64,000 nucleotides of DNA, from assembly GCA_964500415.1 (NCBI GenBank), contig CAZCOB010000002.1:1-64000 (forward strand), read 5' to 3'. Source of the DNA: JAFGPF01 sp964500415 (lineage in GTDB: Bacteria; Chloroflexota; Dehalococcoidia; Dehalococcoidales; RBG-16-60-22). Position 1 is the stretch's first letter. Every line of letters starts with the position of its first letter. The notes beneath the pieces are model-generated. The model saw only the letters and a list, made by a program, of their open reading frames with translations, was not told the DNA's origin and searched no databases. Shown one piece after another: positions 52,515-61,190 of this stretch. The position numbers and the translations under genes were made by a program.

Positions 52515-53273
52515 ATGGATTTGGGCCTGGAAAACAAAGTAGCGCTGGTTACCGGAGCCGGCAGCCAGATAGGTTTCGGCAAGGGCATCGCCCTGACGCT
52601 GGCGAAGTACGGGTGCGATATTGTGGTGAATGACATTGACCTCGAAGGCGTGCAAAAGACGGCCGCCGCTGTCGAGGCTCTCGGCCGTAAAGCCCTGGCT
52701 ATTAAGGCCGACGTAACCAGAATCGACGAGGTAAAGGACATGGTGAGGAAAGCCCTGGATAAGTTCGGCAAAATCGATATTCTGGTAAACAACGCCGGCC
52801 GCACTACCACACCGACGCCCTTCGTCGAGACGCCGGAAAAGAACTGGGAAAAGGTTATCAACCTTAATATCTACGGGGTTTTTCATTGCACCAAGGCCGT
52901 CCTGCCGCAGATGCTGGAACGCAAGAGCGGCAAGGTAATAAGCATTGCCTCCGGCGCCGGCATCAGCGGCATGCCCCGCTGCGTTCATTACGGTGCTTCC
53001 AAAGGGGCTATTATCGCCTTCACCAAGGGATTATCCAAGGAGGTAATATCCTCCGGCGTAAACGTAAACGCCGTAGCCCCGGGCGTCGGGGATACCAACT
53101 TCCTGGTTACCGGTGACTTCCCGCCGGGTGAGATAGACCGTGCCGTAGCCACGGTGCCGACAAAGCGAGCTACCACCCCCCAGGATGTCGGCAATATGGT
53201 CGCTTACCTGGCTTCGGACCTGGCCGACCAGATTGTCGGGCAGACCTTCCTCGTCGACGGCGGGCATGTGTAA
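52515..53273 (+). CDS. Short-chain dehydrogenase/reductase (FabG-like)
   Basis: A 252-residue NAD(P)-dependent oxidoreductase with the classical SDR pattern: cofactor loop TGAGSQIGFG at 13-22, NNAG at 92-95, catalytic Ser146, Tyr159 and Lys163 (YGASK). It reduces or oxidises an alcohol/ketone, perhaps a hydroxyacyl. The ATG at 52515 has GAAGGAG upstream; the longer frame from 52440 has no support. The gene is followed at 12 bp by the M24-like gene. Confidence 0.93.
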   Translation: MDLGLENKVALVTGAGSQIGFGKGIALTLAKYGCDIVVNDIDLEGVQKTAAAVEALGRKALAIKADVTRIDEVKDMVRKALDKFGKIDILVNNAGRTTTPTPFVETPEKNWEKVINLNIYGVFHCTKAVLPQMLERKSGKVISIASGAGISGMPRCVHYGASKGAIIAFTKGLSKEVISSGVNVNAVAPGVGDTNFLVTGDFPPGEIDRAVATVPTKRATTPQDVGNMVAYLASDLADQIVGQTFLVDGGHV

Positions 53274-53285
53274 AGCGGCGTTGAG

Positions 53286-54398
53286 ATGAGTATTTCAAAG
53301 CGGGAATACGAACGACGTTATGCCGCCATCCGACAGCAGATGAAGCGGGACGGACTGGACTGTCTGCTCGTTTACGGGCTTGCCGACGACTTTAATCGCG
53401 GGAATATCCGGTACGTTTCTGGTTCGGGGAGGGGCGGGTGCTGCATTTTTCCCCTGGAAGGCCGGCCAGTTTTTCTAATAGGTCCCGGCCAGTCGACTTC
53501 ACCTAAAATAGGCAAAACGGTGGAGGCGTTCGAGTTGCTCGATTTGAGGGAAACGGATAACCACGACGGGCAGGCCGTGAAGGAACTGTCCCGCTTTTAC
53601 CGGGGCAACGGTGTCGGTGTTGTCGGAACAAATTGCGTATCGGTGCCGGTGTATCTGGCCGTCAGGGAAAGGTTCCGGGATAAACTCGTGGACTCGGTAA
53701 AGATATTCGAGAATTTACGCTCGGTAAAGAGTGCCGAAGAGATAGAAAAGATGCGGGTGGCCGCCGCTGCGGCGGATGACGTTTACACCATGCTCAGGAA
53801 TCTGGTTCGACCGGGACTCAGCGACTTTGAAGTCTATGGCCAGGTTAAGAGGGTCATCTATGAAAAGGGCTGTGAATACTCCTTCGACTTGATAGATGCC
53901 TCAGGCTCAAGACTGAACATGACCTTCTGGCCTACCGGGGAGAGGCTGAAGGAAAACAATAGTTTGTTCATGGAAATCACCCCGGCTTACGATGGCTATT
54001 ACGCCCAGCTGCCGGTGACCCTGCCGGTGGGAGAATACCCGCCGGAAATAAAGAAAATGGTTTCCGTGTGGGAGCGGGCTAACGAGGCCGCATTAATGAT
54101 ATTAAAGCCGGGAACGAGGGTATCCGATTTATACCATGCGCTCGTAGATACCGTTCAGGAAAACGGGTATATATCGCCACTGCGTCCCGGCCATTCCATC
54201 GGCCTTGATGCACTTGATTTCTGGTCGATTACCGGGTCCAGCGACCTGATACTCGAACCGGGGATGACCCTGGCCGTTCACCCGAGTATTATGACCGAAT
54301 TAGGCGGCGATGCCTGCGGTATGGGTTATACCTACCTGATAACGGAAACAGGGGCTGAGAGGTTCAGTAAAATCGAGCTGGCTGCATCGAACTCTTAA
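53286..54398 (+). CDS. M24/creatinase-fold protein lacking metal ligands (second)
   Basis: A 370-residue protein of the M24 fold, related to the one at 11729. The N-domain includes VYGLADDFNRGNIRYVSG. In the catalytic domain the Asp pair is reduced (TPAYDGYYAQLPV: second position Gln), His is kept (GHSIGLD), IEPG becomes AVHPS, and the last Glu motif is ACGMGYTYLI. It is therefore not a metallopeptidase of the usual kind; a creatinase-like hydrolase is more likely. It starts 12 bp after the SDR gene and forms an operon with it. Confidence 0.85.
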   Translation: MSISKREYERRYAAIRQQMKRDGLDCLLVYGLADDFNRGNIRYVSGSGRGGCCIFPLEGRPVFLIGPGQSTSPKIGKTVEAFELLDLRETDNHDGQAVKELSRFYRGNGVGVVGTNCVSVPVYLAVRERFRDKLVDSVKIFENLRSVKSAEEIEKMRVAAAAADDVYTMLRNLVRPGLSDFEVYGQVKRVIYEKGCEYSFDLIDASGSRLNMTFWPTGERLKENNSLFMEITPAYDGYYAQLPVTLPVGEYPPEIKKMVSVWERANEAALMILKPGTRVSDLYHALVDTVQENGYISPLRPGHSIGLDALDFWSITGSSDLILEPGMTLAVHPSIMTELGGDACGMGYTYLITETGAERFSKIELAASNS

Positions 54399-54497
54399 AA
54401 ACCTGATGTTTTGCATAATGCTGCCGCTTGGGGGTAATATACAGTTGATCAACCACCGACCTTAAAAAAATAATGTATTTTAAGAAGGAGGATGCAA

Positions 54498-54806
54498 ATG
54501 GCAAAACGAATTATTCTTTATAATCTGGCGGACAATGTGACCGATGAGGAATTTAAGGAGTACGTTACCACTGATAAGGGACCCCTCATCGATAGCCTTC
54601 CCTCTGTCAAGAAGTACGAACTGGTAAAGATAACGGGTTCGACGACGGGGGAGGTTCCCTATAAGTACTGTGGCATTGTGCACGTCACCAGCGTCGACGA
54701 ATTCAATCAGAAAGCCGCTCAAACGCAGGAATATCAGGACTTTTTGAAGAAGTTCGGGCCGATGGCGAAAGACCTGCTGATATTGTCTGGCGAAGAAATT
54801 TATTAG
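54498..54806 (+). CDS. HapK-like small ferredoxin-fold protein
   Basis: A 102-residue protein resembling the REDY-like HapK family, a dimeric alpha+beta-barrel-like protein. The start at 54498 has AAGGAGG at a 6-nt spacing; the earlier ATG at 54492 would abut the RBS. The conserved NVTDEEFKEYVTTDKGPLIDSLP segment and the FG...DLLILSGEEIY end are visible. The function of most members is not known. It lies in the operon of SDR, M24-like and acyl-CoA dehydrogenase-like genes. Confidence 0.75.
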   Translation: MAKRIILYNLADNVTDEEFKEYVTTDKGPLIDSLPSVKKYELVKITGSTTGEVPYKYCGIVHVTSVDEFNQKAAQTQEYQDFLKKFGPMAKDLLILSGEEIY

Positions 54807-54905
54807 CTCACAAGTAGGCGTTTTAGTTCCTTAGCAAGTATCCTTTATCGTCCGAAGATGTAATCTGTCTGAAAAATCAGAAAAGGATTTGTAAGGGAGG
54901 CAAAT

Positions 54906-56126
54906 ATGCATTTGGAGCACCTCTTGACCGAGGAACAGCGTCAGTTGCGGCAGACATTAAGAGATTTTACTAAAAAAGAAATTATACCCATCACCAAACA
55001 ACTGGAAGAAGACTATAGTCTGGTTGAGAAGGTTCACCAGAAACTCGTTGACATTGGGATTCAGGCATCCGGCTACCCGGTTGAATATGGCGGCGGCGGT
55101 ATACACTCCATGACAAATACCGCTATTATCGCCGAGGAACTGTCTAAAGGCGACGCCGGTATGGCCCTGTCGGCATGCTCGAATATGGCGGGGGCAGGCC
55201 CGGCCGCGGCCGTGGGCAACAAGGCAGTACTGGACCGGTTTGCTCCTCTCTTCTGTCAGGGCAAGCTGGCCTACGGCTGCCTGTCCATGACCGATGAAGC
55301 TGGAGGGGCGGATACCGAGAACCCCCTCCTGTACGGTGCCGGTATTAGAACGACCGCCAGACTCGATGGTGACGAATATGTCATCAACGGCAGTAAGATG
55401 TGGCCGACTCACGGCGGTATAGCCGAAAGTTATATCACTTTTTGCAGCACTGACTACTCTCTCGGTGATGATGGGATTGCCATGATTATAGTTCCCAAGG
55501 ACGCGCCGGGGCTCACGTTCGGCAAGCCGGAAAAGAAGATGCTGTTTAAGACGGTTATCAACGGCGCCGTCTATTATGATAATGTCAGGGTGCCCAAGGA
55601 GTATCGTATTGCCGGTCCCGGGATGGATGCTAATCTGGTTTATATGCTCACCACGGTAGCCGGGTGGTCCGGGGGTGTCCAGGCCCTGGGTATCGCCGAG
55701 CGCGCTTTCGATATCGTGCTGGAATATACGGGGACTCGCATGGGCGGGTTCAAGCCGGTAAGGCAGCACAGTATGGTGGCTGGCATAATTGCCGATATGG
55801 CTATCGGCATTGAGATGATGAGAGCGAGCCTCTATAACCTGGCTTTTATGTATGACCACTCGGATATATACACCCCGATATACGGTACGCCGTGGTCGAA
55901 GGAGTTTATAGCCAAGGGGGCCGCTGCCAGGGTCTTTGCCGCCGATACCGCCGTCGAAATAATCAATAAGGGTGCGGAGTTGCTGGGTTCGATGGCTATT
56001 TCCGAGGACTTCCCCTATGAAAAGTGCCTGAGGGATGTCAAGATATGCCAGCTCTGGCTCGGCGGACAGCAGATATGCCGCTATAAGGTCGCCCAGGGTT
56101 ATTACGACCTGAAGAACTGGGCATAA
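54906..56126 (+). CDS. Acyl-CoA dehydrogenase family protein, no catalytic Glu
   Basis: A 406-residue flavoprotein of the acyl-CoA dehydrogenase fold (N-helical 1-125, beta barrel 126-245, C-helical), with typical YGCLSMTDEAGGADT and ITFCST. The usual catalytic Glu in the YEGT motif near the C-terminus is changed to LWLGGQQ, and the alternative Glu site near residue 240 is also not Glu. It may act on an unusual substrate, or not dehydrogenate at all. GGGAGG RBS. Follows the HapK-like gene by 99 bp. Confidence 0.88.
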   Translation: MHLEHLLTEEQRQLRQTLRDFTKKEIIPITKQLEEDYSLVEKVHQKLVDIGIQASGYPVEYGGGGIHSMTNTAIIAEELSKGDAGMALSACSNMAGAGPAAAVGNKAVLDRFAPLFCQGKLAYGCLSMTDEAGGADTENPLLYGAGIRTTARLDGDEYVINGSKMWPTHGGIAESYITFCSTDYSLGDDGIAMIIVPKDAPGLTFGKPEKKMLFKTVINGAVYYDNVRVPKEYRIAGPGMDANLVYMLTTVAGWSGGVQALGIAERAFDIVLEYTGTRMGGFKPVRQHSMVAGIIADMAIGIEMMRASLYNLAFMYDHSDIYTPIYGTPWSKEFIAKGAAARVFAADTAVEIINKGAELLGSMAISEDFPYEKCLRDVKICQLWLGGQQICRYKVAQGYYDLKNWA

Positions 56127-56218
56127 AGATAATTACCGGGCAAACGGTCTGATTTAAAACTATTGCTAATCGTGTTATAATTAGCTTCCAGAATAGGCGA
56201 AAAGGAGGCAACCGAATA

Positions 56219-56848
56219 ATGGCGGATTACGCGGCCTTAAAGAAAAAGGTAGACGAACTGGCAGAAAAAGACTGGGATGTGGCTGGCATTCAGGCCAGAG
56301 TTGATGAAATGAGAGCCGAGGGTATCCCCCAGAAAAAGCTCGACCCCGGGGAGATGATAGCCAACCAGGAGCAGATACTAGACCGGGTTCAGTCGCGGGC
56401 CGAGGAATATAATTTCTTTTTAAAGAACTGTGCCCAGGGTACGGCACTCGCCCTGATGGAGGAGTTCGGTCAGGGAAATATGGATGTTCTTCAAGCCCTG
56501 TCTCTATTCCCCGGCATCGGTAGTACCGGTGATTTATGTGGTGGCATTACCGGTAGTCTGGTTAACTTCGGGTTATTTTTCGGGCGTTATGGGAAACCCG
56601 GCCCCGAGGGGATGAAGCAAGCTATGTCGACCTTCCAGAAATTCGTTACCGACTTCGAAGAGAAAATAGGTTTTAAGCATTGTACTGACATCATAGAAAA
56701 GGTGACGGTCGGGAAAAGACTAAATCCCGGCAGGAGCGACGAGGAAATGGCCACCTTTGCTGAAGAGAAAGGATTCGAGAAGTGCAGTCTGGTTCCGGGA
56801 ATAGGTGCCAGGCTCGCCGCTGGTTATATGATTGATAGCATGAAATAA
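56219..56848 (+). CDS. C_GCAxxG_C_C redox-active protein
   Basis: A 209-residue protein of the putative redox-active C_GCAxxG_C_C family: C71 in NCAQGTALALMEEFG, C107 in GDLCGGITGSLVNFG and C155 in GFKHC. Members have a hydrophobic small-residue core and are often near dehydrogenases or molybdoenzymes. This copy has a longer N-terminal helical part (1-60). AAAGGAGG is before the ATG. It may serve the acyl-CoA-dehydrogenase-like neighbour as redox partner (inference). Confidence 0.85.
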   Translation: MADYAALKKKVDELAEKDWDVAGIQARVDEMRAEGIPQKKLDPGEMIANQEQILDRVQSRAEEYNFFLKNCAQGTALALMEEFGQGNMDVLQALSLFPGIGSTGDLCGGITGSLVNFGLFFGRYGKPGPEGMKQAMSTFQKFVTDFEEKIGFKHCTDIIEKVTVGKRLNPGRSDEEMATFAEEKGFEKCSLVPGIGARLAAGYMIDSMK

Positions 56849-56870
56849 TGCGGCCCGCTGCCCGTTCCTG

Positions 56871-58856
56871 TTAGACAACGATGTTGTTGATTTCCTCCTG
56901 GAGTTCCTGTGTCATCCTTTCCGCTTTGGTGGTGAGTATGTCCCATTCATCGGTAATCGTTTTTAAGGATTCCCTGAGTGTCCGGTATTCCTGATTGGTT
57001 TCCACGACTTTCCGGCTGTTTTTATAGTGTTCCGGGTCGGCCAGCAACGCCTCAATCCGGGCTAAACGTCCGGTAATACCAGACACATCTTTTTCAATTT
57101 CGGCAATGCGTTTTTTCACCGGTGTAATTTCCTGGTAGTGTTTATTCCTTAATTCCCCCTCGATTATCCTGCGCTGCCGCTGCTGGTTCTTCGCTGTGCT
57201 GCCCGGTGGAGAGCTTTTCCTGACAGCCCTGAGGGTCTCGGACGCATCTATTTCCGGAGTCTCTTTCCGGTAGAGGTAATCATCGTAGTTACCGGGGAAT
57301 ATTTGAAGCCTGCCGTCCCGGATATCGATGATTTTATTGGCTACTTCGCGGATAAGCGTCCTGTCATGGGTGATGAAACAAATCGTGCCGGTATAGCCTT
57401 CCAGGGCGTCGGTAAGTATCTCCCGCGAAGGAATATCCAGGTGGTTGGTGGGCTCATCCAAAAGGAGAAAGTTAGCCGGTCTGGTCAGCATCTTGGCTAT
57501 GGCAAGTCGTGTTTTTTCTCCGCCGGAGAGAACGGCTATTTTTTTCAGGATGTCCTCACCGCTGAACAGGAATGACCCCAGGAGTCCCCTAAGCTTTTGT
57601 TCCGGTTCCTCCGGGGCTATCTGTTGTAGCTCACCGATAACTGAGTTCCTGGGGTCGAGAAGCTCGATGTAATACTGGGCGAAGTAAGCCGTGGTGACGT
57701 TGGGCCCCGGTATACGCTCGCCCTTTTCGAAGGGCAGCACCCCGGCTAGAATTTTCAGGAGCGTGGTCTTGCCGGCGCCATTAGGTCCGACCAATGCCGC
57801 TTTATCCCCACGCTCCAGGACCAGATTCAGGTTGCGGTAGACGGCTTTCGTATCATATGATTTGTCGATATTCTTGAGAGCGATGACTGCGTGACCGCTG
57901 CGTGGCGGCCCGGGGAAAGCGAATTTGATTTTTTTCGTCGACCTCGGTACGACTATCCTCTCTATTTTTTCGAGCTTTTTAATACGGCTCTGCACCTGGG
58001 TTGCCTTGGTGTTCTTGGCGCGGAACCGTTCGATGAAACGCATCTCCTTCTTTATCTTCGCTTCCTGTCTCTTAGCCGTGGACTGTTTAACCTTCAGGTC
58101 TTTCTCTCGTGAAAGGACGTACCCGTCATAGTCGCCTCTAAAGAAAATTACATCGTCTTTTTCGATGGCTATGATTTTTTTAGCAACGTTATTCAGGAAG
58201 GCGCGGTCGTGGGAGGTTACGATAACCGCACCATGATAGCTCTTGAGGTAATTCTCGAACCAGCGTGTGGTCTCCAGATCGAGGTAGTTGGTCGGCTCAT
58301 CGAGGATTAGCAGGTCGGGATTGAGAAAGAGAAGTTTGGCCAGCTCAACGCGCGTGAGCCAGCCGCCGCTGAGTTCGGACAGCGGACGCTGGAATTCCGA
58401 TTCGTCAAAGCCCAGGCCGGAGAGAATAATCCGGGCCTCGTGCTCGGCATTGTAGCCACCGGACGACTCGAATTCGTGCTGAAGCTCACCCAGTTCCCGA
58501 AGTAGTGCGGCTGTATTTCCCTTTTCTTTCTCCTCGGCAAGTTCTTCCTGAATTACCTGGATTTTATGCGCCAGGGTATTGATACTGGCTGAGGAAGTAA
58601 TTACTTCATCCAGCAGTTTACGCCGGGAATCGGGCTGGATATCCTGCCTCAGGTAGCCGATGGTGGTGCCCCGTCGCACGGCGATACTGCCGGTATCCGG
58701 GTTCGTATTGCCGGAAATAATATCGAACAGCGTGGTCTTACCCGTGCCGTTCTGGCCGATAACGGCGATACGGTCTCCCACGCCGGCATTGAAACTGATG
58801 CCGCTGAAAAGATAATGGGTGCCGTATGCTTTTGAAATGCTGGAGACGTTAAGCAT
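56871..58856 (-). CDS. ABC-F family ATPase
   Basis: A 661-residue cytoplasmic ABC protein of two ATPase domains without membrane part (GQNGTGKTT and GPNGAGKTT Walker A; LSGGWLTR and LSGGEKTR signatures; LLILDEPTNYLD and LLLDEPTNHLD). A linker (RRSTKKIKFAFPGP) joins them and a C-terminal coiled coil of about 90 residues (VKKRIAEIEKDVSGITGRL and onward) resembles Uup. ABC-F proteins act on the ribosome in translation control or antibiotic resistance. Confidence 0.95.
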   Translation of the reverse strand: MLNVSSISKAYGTHYLFSGISFNAGVGDRIAVIGQNGTGKTTLFDIISGNTNPDTGSIAVRRGTTIGYLRQDIQPDSRRKLLDEVITSSASINTLAHKIQVIQEELAEEKEKGNTAALLRELGELQHEFESSGGYNAEHEARIILSGLGFDESEFQRPLSELSGGWLTRVELAKLLFLNPDLLILDEPTNYLDLETTRWFENYLKSYHGAVIVTSHDRAFLNNVAKKIIAIEKDDVIFFRGDYDGYVLSREKDLKVKQSTAKRQEAKIKKEMRFIERFRAKNTKATQVQSRIKKLEKIERIVVPRSTKKIKFAFPGPPRSGHAVIALKNIDKSYDTKAVYRNLNLVLERGDKAALVGPNGAGKTTLLKILAGVLPFEKGERIPGPNVTTAYFAQYYIELLDPRNSVIGELQQIAPEEPEQKLRGLLGSFLFSGEDILKKIAVLSGGEKTRLAIAKMLTRPANFLLLDEPTNHLDIPSREILTDALEGYTGTICFITHDRTLIREVANKIIDIRDGRLQIFPGNYDDYLYRKETPEIDASETLRAVRKSSPPGSTAKNQQRQRRIIEGELRNKHYQEITPVKKRIAEIEKDVSGITGRLARIEALLADPEHYKNSRKVVETNQEYRTLRESLKTITDEWDILTTKAERMTQELQEEINNIVV

Positions 58857-58985
58857 ATTATATTTCCCCCGTATTTCATCTGATACCAGTATTGAATGGG
58901 GAACGATTGTATAGTAGCAAATTTACACTCTTGCTTCAATAGCGCCGGATACAGTCGGCGAAGCTGAGAGTCTCCCGCGAAAGAG

Positions 58986-60191
58986 TCAGGCATGCTCCAG
59001 CACCAGAAGGCTGCTGCCCCGCCGCCTCTCCCGCCTCCCGATATGAAGCTGACCCTGCGACTCTACATAATCGACCAGCCGGGTAATGGCCGTCGAGCCT
59101 GCTGAAATGATTATCATGCCGCCGCTGGAAAGCTGCCCGGACGCCTGGTCGAGTGTTAAAACACTGGCGTTTTTGCCCTCTTCTTCCCTCAGTATCCCGA
59201 GAGAAAGGTCTATTTTTTCTTTGTTTTGGAATGCGATGCCGACCTGATGTGAAAGGCTGACCCGCTCTGGAGGGCACCCGTTAAGGATGAGGTTTAGCCG
59301 GGAATACCGTAGAGCCAGCAAGTCTCTATCGACGAGAGCAATGCTTTCAGGCCTGATGATTTTCCACAGGGCTGCCGCCGCGTGACCCTGCCCCGGATTG
59401 AATACCACAGCATGGCTAATCTTCTTTTTCCGTATGTCTTTTAAAGCCCTGAGCAGCATTTCGCTGCGATATCTGAGGGAATCGAACTCCGGCAGGCCGT
59501 AAGCGGACTGCATGGCATACTCCAGCTTCTCCAGGCGTATTTTTACGTTTTTCCGATGGTACACGCCGCGCTCCATTGTGTCTTGTTCAGGCCTCGGGGT
59601 GGCGGGTTCGCCGGAAAATCTATAATGAAAAACGGCGTGGCCCGCTCTATTCCTTCTGAGAATAATTTCTACTCCCGGTGTTTCGGACAGGATTCGCGCA
59701 ACCGTCGCTTCGAGCGGGGCCACCGCCACTATCGCCGCCCGCCCGCCGGGCGATAGGTAGTATCGTGCTTCCCGCAGCAGGTAAGCGATGACCGCTTCCC
59801 TGGCCTTACCGGGTATGTTGGAGACAATGAGGTCGAAGTCGCTTCTTTTTATGTCGTCGTAGCCAAGGCTGCCGTAGATTTCCGGGCTGTCCAGTCCGTT
59901 TAGCTCAGCGTTCTGCCGCGAGTATACCACGGCCAGGGCGTCTTTATCGACCATGTGCACTAGGCTGTCGGGGTGTAGACTCTTCAATGTCAGTCCCAGG
60001 GGCCCGTAGCCACAGCCCATGTCCAGGATACGCTGCGGTTTACAGTCTGCCTCGACGATGGTGCGCAGGAGGAACTTCGTGCCGGTGTCTATGTCGTGGC
60101 TGCTGAAGAGCTCCTGTGATGTTCTGAACCGCAGGCTGTGTTTCCAGGCGCGGTAAGTCACGTTTTTATGGAAATAGACATCCTCATCCAT
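58986..60191 (-). CDS. Class I SAM-dependent methyltransferase (RsmC-like, two domains)
   Basis: A 401-residue protein. Residues 1-205 form an RsmC/RlmG-type methyltransferase with the SAM motif LDMGCGYGPLG (53-63) and a catalytic NIPG in place of the usual NPP(F/Y), in DLIVSNIPGK. The second half repeats the fold in degenerate form (VVFNPGQGHAAAALW, VDRDLLALRYSRLN), without a good catalytic motif. A duplicated RsmC-like fold with one decayed half is a known arrangement. It is in the leftward group downstream of the thioredoxin-reductase-like gene. Confidence 0.85.
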   Translation of the reverse strand: MDEDVYFHKNVTYRAWKHSLRFRTSQELFSSHDIDTGTKFLLRTIVEADCKPQRILDMGCGYGPLGLTLKSLHPDSLVHMVDKDALAVVYSRQNAELNGLDSPEIYGSLGYDDIKRSDFDLIVSNIPGKAREAVIAYLLREARYYLSPGGRAAIVAVAPLEATVARILSETPGVEIILRRNRAGHAVFHYRFSGEPATPRPEQDTMERGVYHRKNVKIRLEKLEYAMQSAYGLPEFDSLRYRSEMLLRALKDIRKKKISHAVVFNPGQGHAAAALWKIIRPESIALVDRDLLALRYSRLNLILNGCPPERVSLSHQVGIAFQNKEKIDLSLGILREEEGKNASVLTLDQASGQLSSGGMIIISAGSTAITRLVDYVESQGQLHIGRRERRRGSSLLVLEHA

Positions 60192-60241
60192 CGGTTTGTT
60201 TACCTTCGTAAAGCTGGACTGGCGCAGGGAGCGCCGGGTCT

Positions 60242-61162
60242 TTATTTCAGTTTCTGGAGGAACCTCTGGGCGGTCATGCCGGTGGTGGCACCGTCCCCCA
60301 CGGCCGTGGAGACCTGCCGGGGAGAACCGCTCCTGATATCGCCGGCGGCCAGGATGCCGGGAACCTCCGTTTCCATCAGTTCATTCACGATGACCTGCTT
60401 CTGGTCGTCCAGCGGCACGACCCCTTCCAGGTAGTCTGTATTGGGGTCGAGGCCGACGTGCACCAGGACGCCGTCCACTTTCAGGCTCTCCTTTTTCCCA
60501 CCTTCCGCGAGGAGTTCTATCGACTCTATTTCGCTTTCGCCGGTGATTGCCTCGACCTTTACCCCGCAGCGTACCTCGATTTTCGGGTTTTCTTTGACCC
60601 TATCCTGGAGGACGGCGGTGGCCGTGAGCTCCGGCATGGCCTCGATTATTATAACTTTGGAAGCCAAATTGGCCATGTAAAGCGCCTCGGTAACGCCCGA
60701 GTCGCTGCCGCCGCATACCGCCAGCACGCGGTCGACGAACTGGCCGCCGTCGCAGAAAGCGCAATTAATGACACCGTTGCCCCGGAACTTATCCTCGCCA
60801 GGAACGCCCATCTTTTTCGGTACGGAACCCCCGGCGATGATTAATGCCGAAGTCGTATAAGTCGTGCCATCCATGCACATTACCGACTTACTGCCCGGGG
60901 ACTCCTGTACCGCTATTACCTCGTTTCGCTCTATTTTTAGTCCGTACTTCGTCGCCTGTTCCTTCATCTCCATGCCGAGTACGGAACCCACCACTCCCTC
61001 CGGAAAACCCGGGTAGTCCTCGATGTTTTCCACGTTCATAATGTACCCGCCGACACTCTCCTTCTCGATGAGGAAGGTGCGCCAGTTACCGCGGCTCAGG
61101 TATAATCCGGCAGTCAGGCCGGCTGGCCCCCCGCCGATGATTACCGCATCCCAATCAGGCAT
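60242..61162 (-). CDS. Thioredoxin-reductase-like flavoprotein
   Basis: A 306-residue NAD(P)H-dependent disulfide reductase, class II. FAD binds at IIGGGPAGLTAGLYL (8-22), the redox disulfide is C134-x2-C137 in CAFCDGG, and the second FAD motif is ILAAGDIRSGSPRQ near the C-terminus. The C-terminal GDG.. loop is complete. Its substrate may be a thioredoxin or the U-x-x-C selenoprotein encoded 28 bp upstream on the same strand, since co-transcription is likely. No thioredoxin gene is seen nearby. Confidence 0.92.
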   Translation of the reverse strand: MPDWDAVIIGGGPAGLTAGLYLSRGNWRTFLIEKESVGGYIMNVENIEDYPGFPEGVVGSVLGMEMKEQATKYGLKIERNEVIAVQESPGSKSVMCMDGTTYTTSALIIAGGSVPKKMGVPGEDKFRGNGVINCAFCDGGQFVDRVLAVCGGSDSGVTEALYMANLASKVIIIEAMPELTATAVLQDRVKENPKIEVRCGVKVEAITGESEIESIELLAEGGKKESLKVDGVLVHVGLDPNTDYLEGVVPLDDQKQVIVNELMETEVPGILAAGDIRSGSPRQVSTAVGDGATTGMTAQRFLQKLK

Positions 61163-61190
61163 TTTGTGACTCCTTCGTTCAAGCTGAACC

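Noticed and set aside
54957..55859. 300-residue open frame on the minus strand
   Set aside because: Antisense shadow of the acyl-CoA dehydrogenase-like gene, without RBS or recognisable motif.
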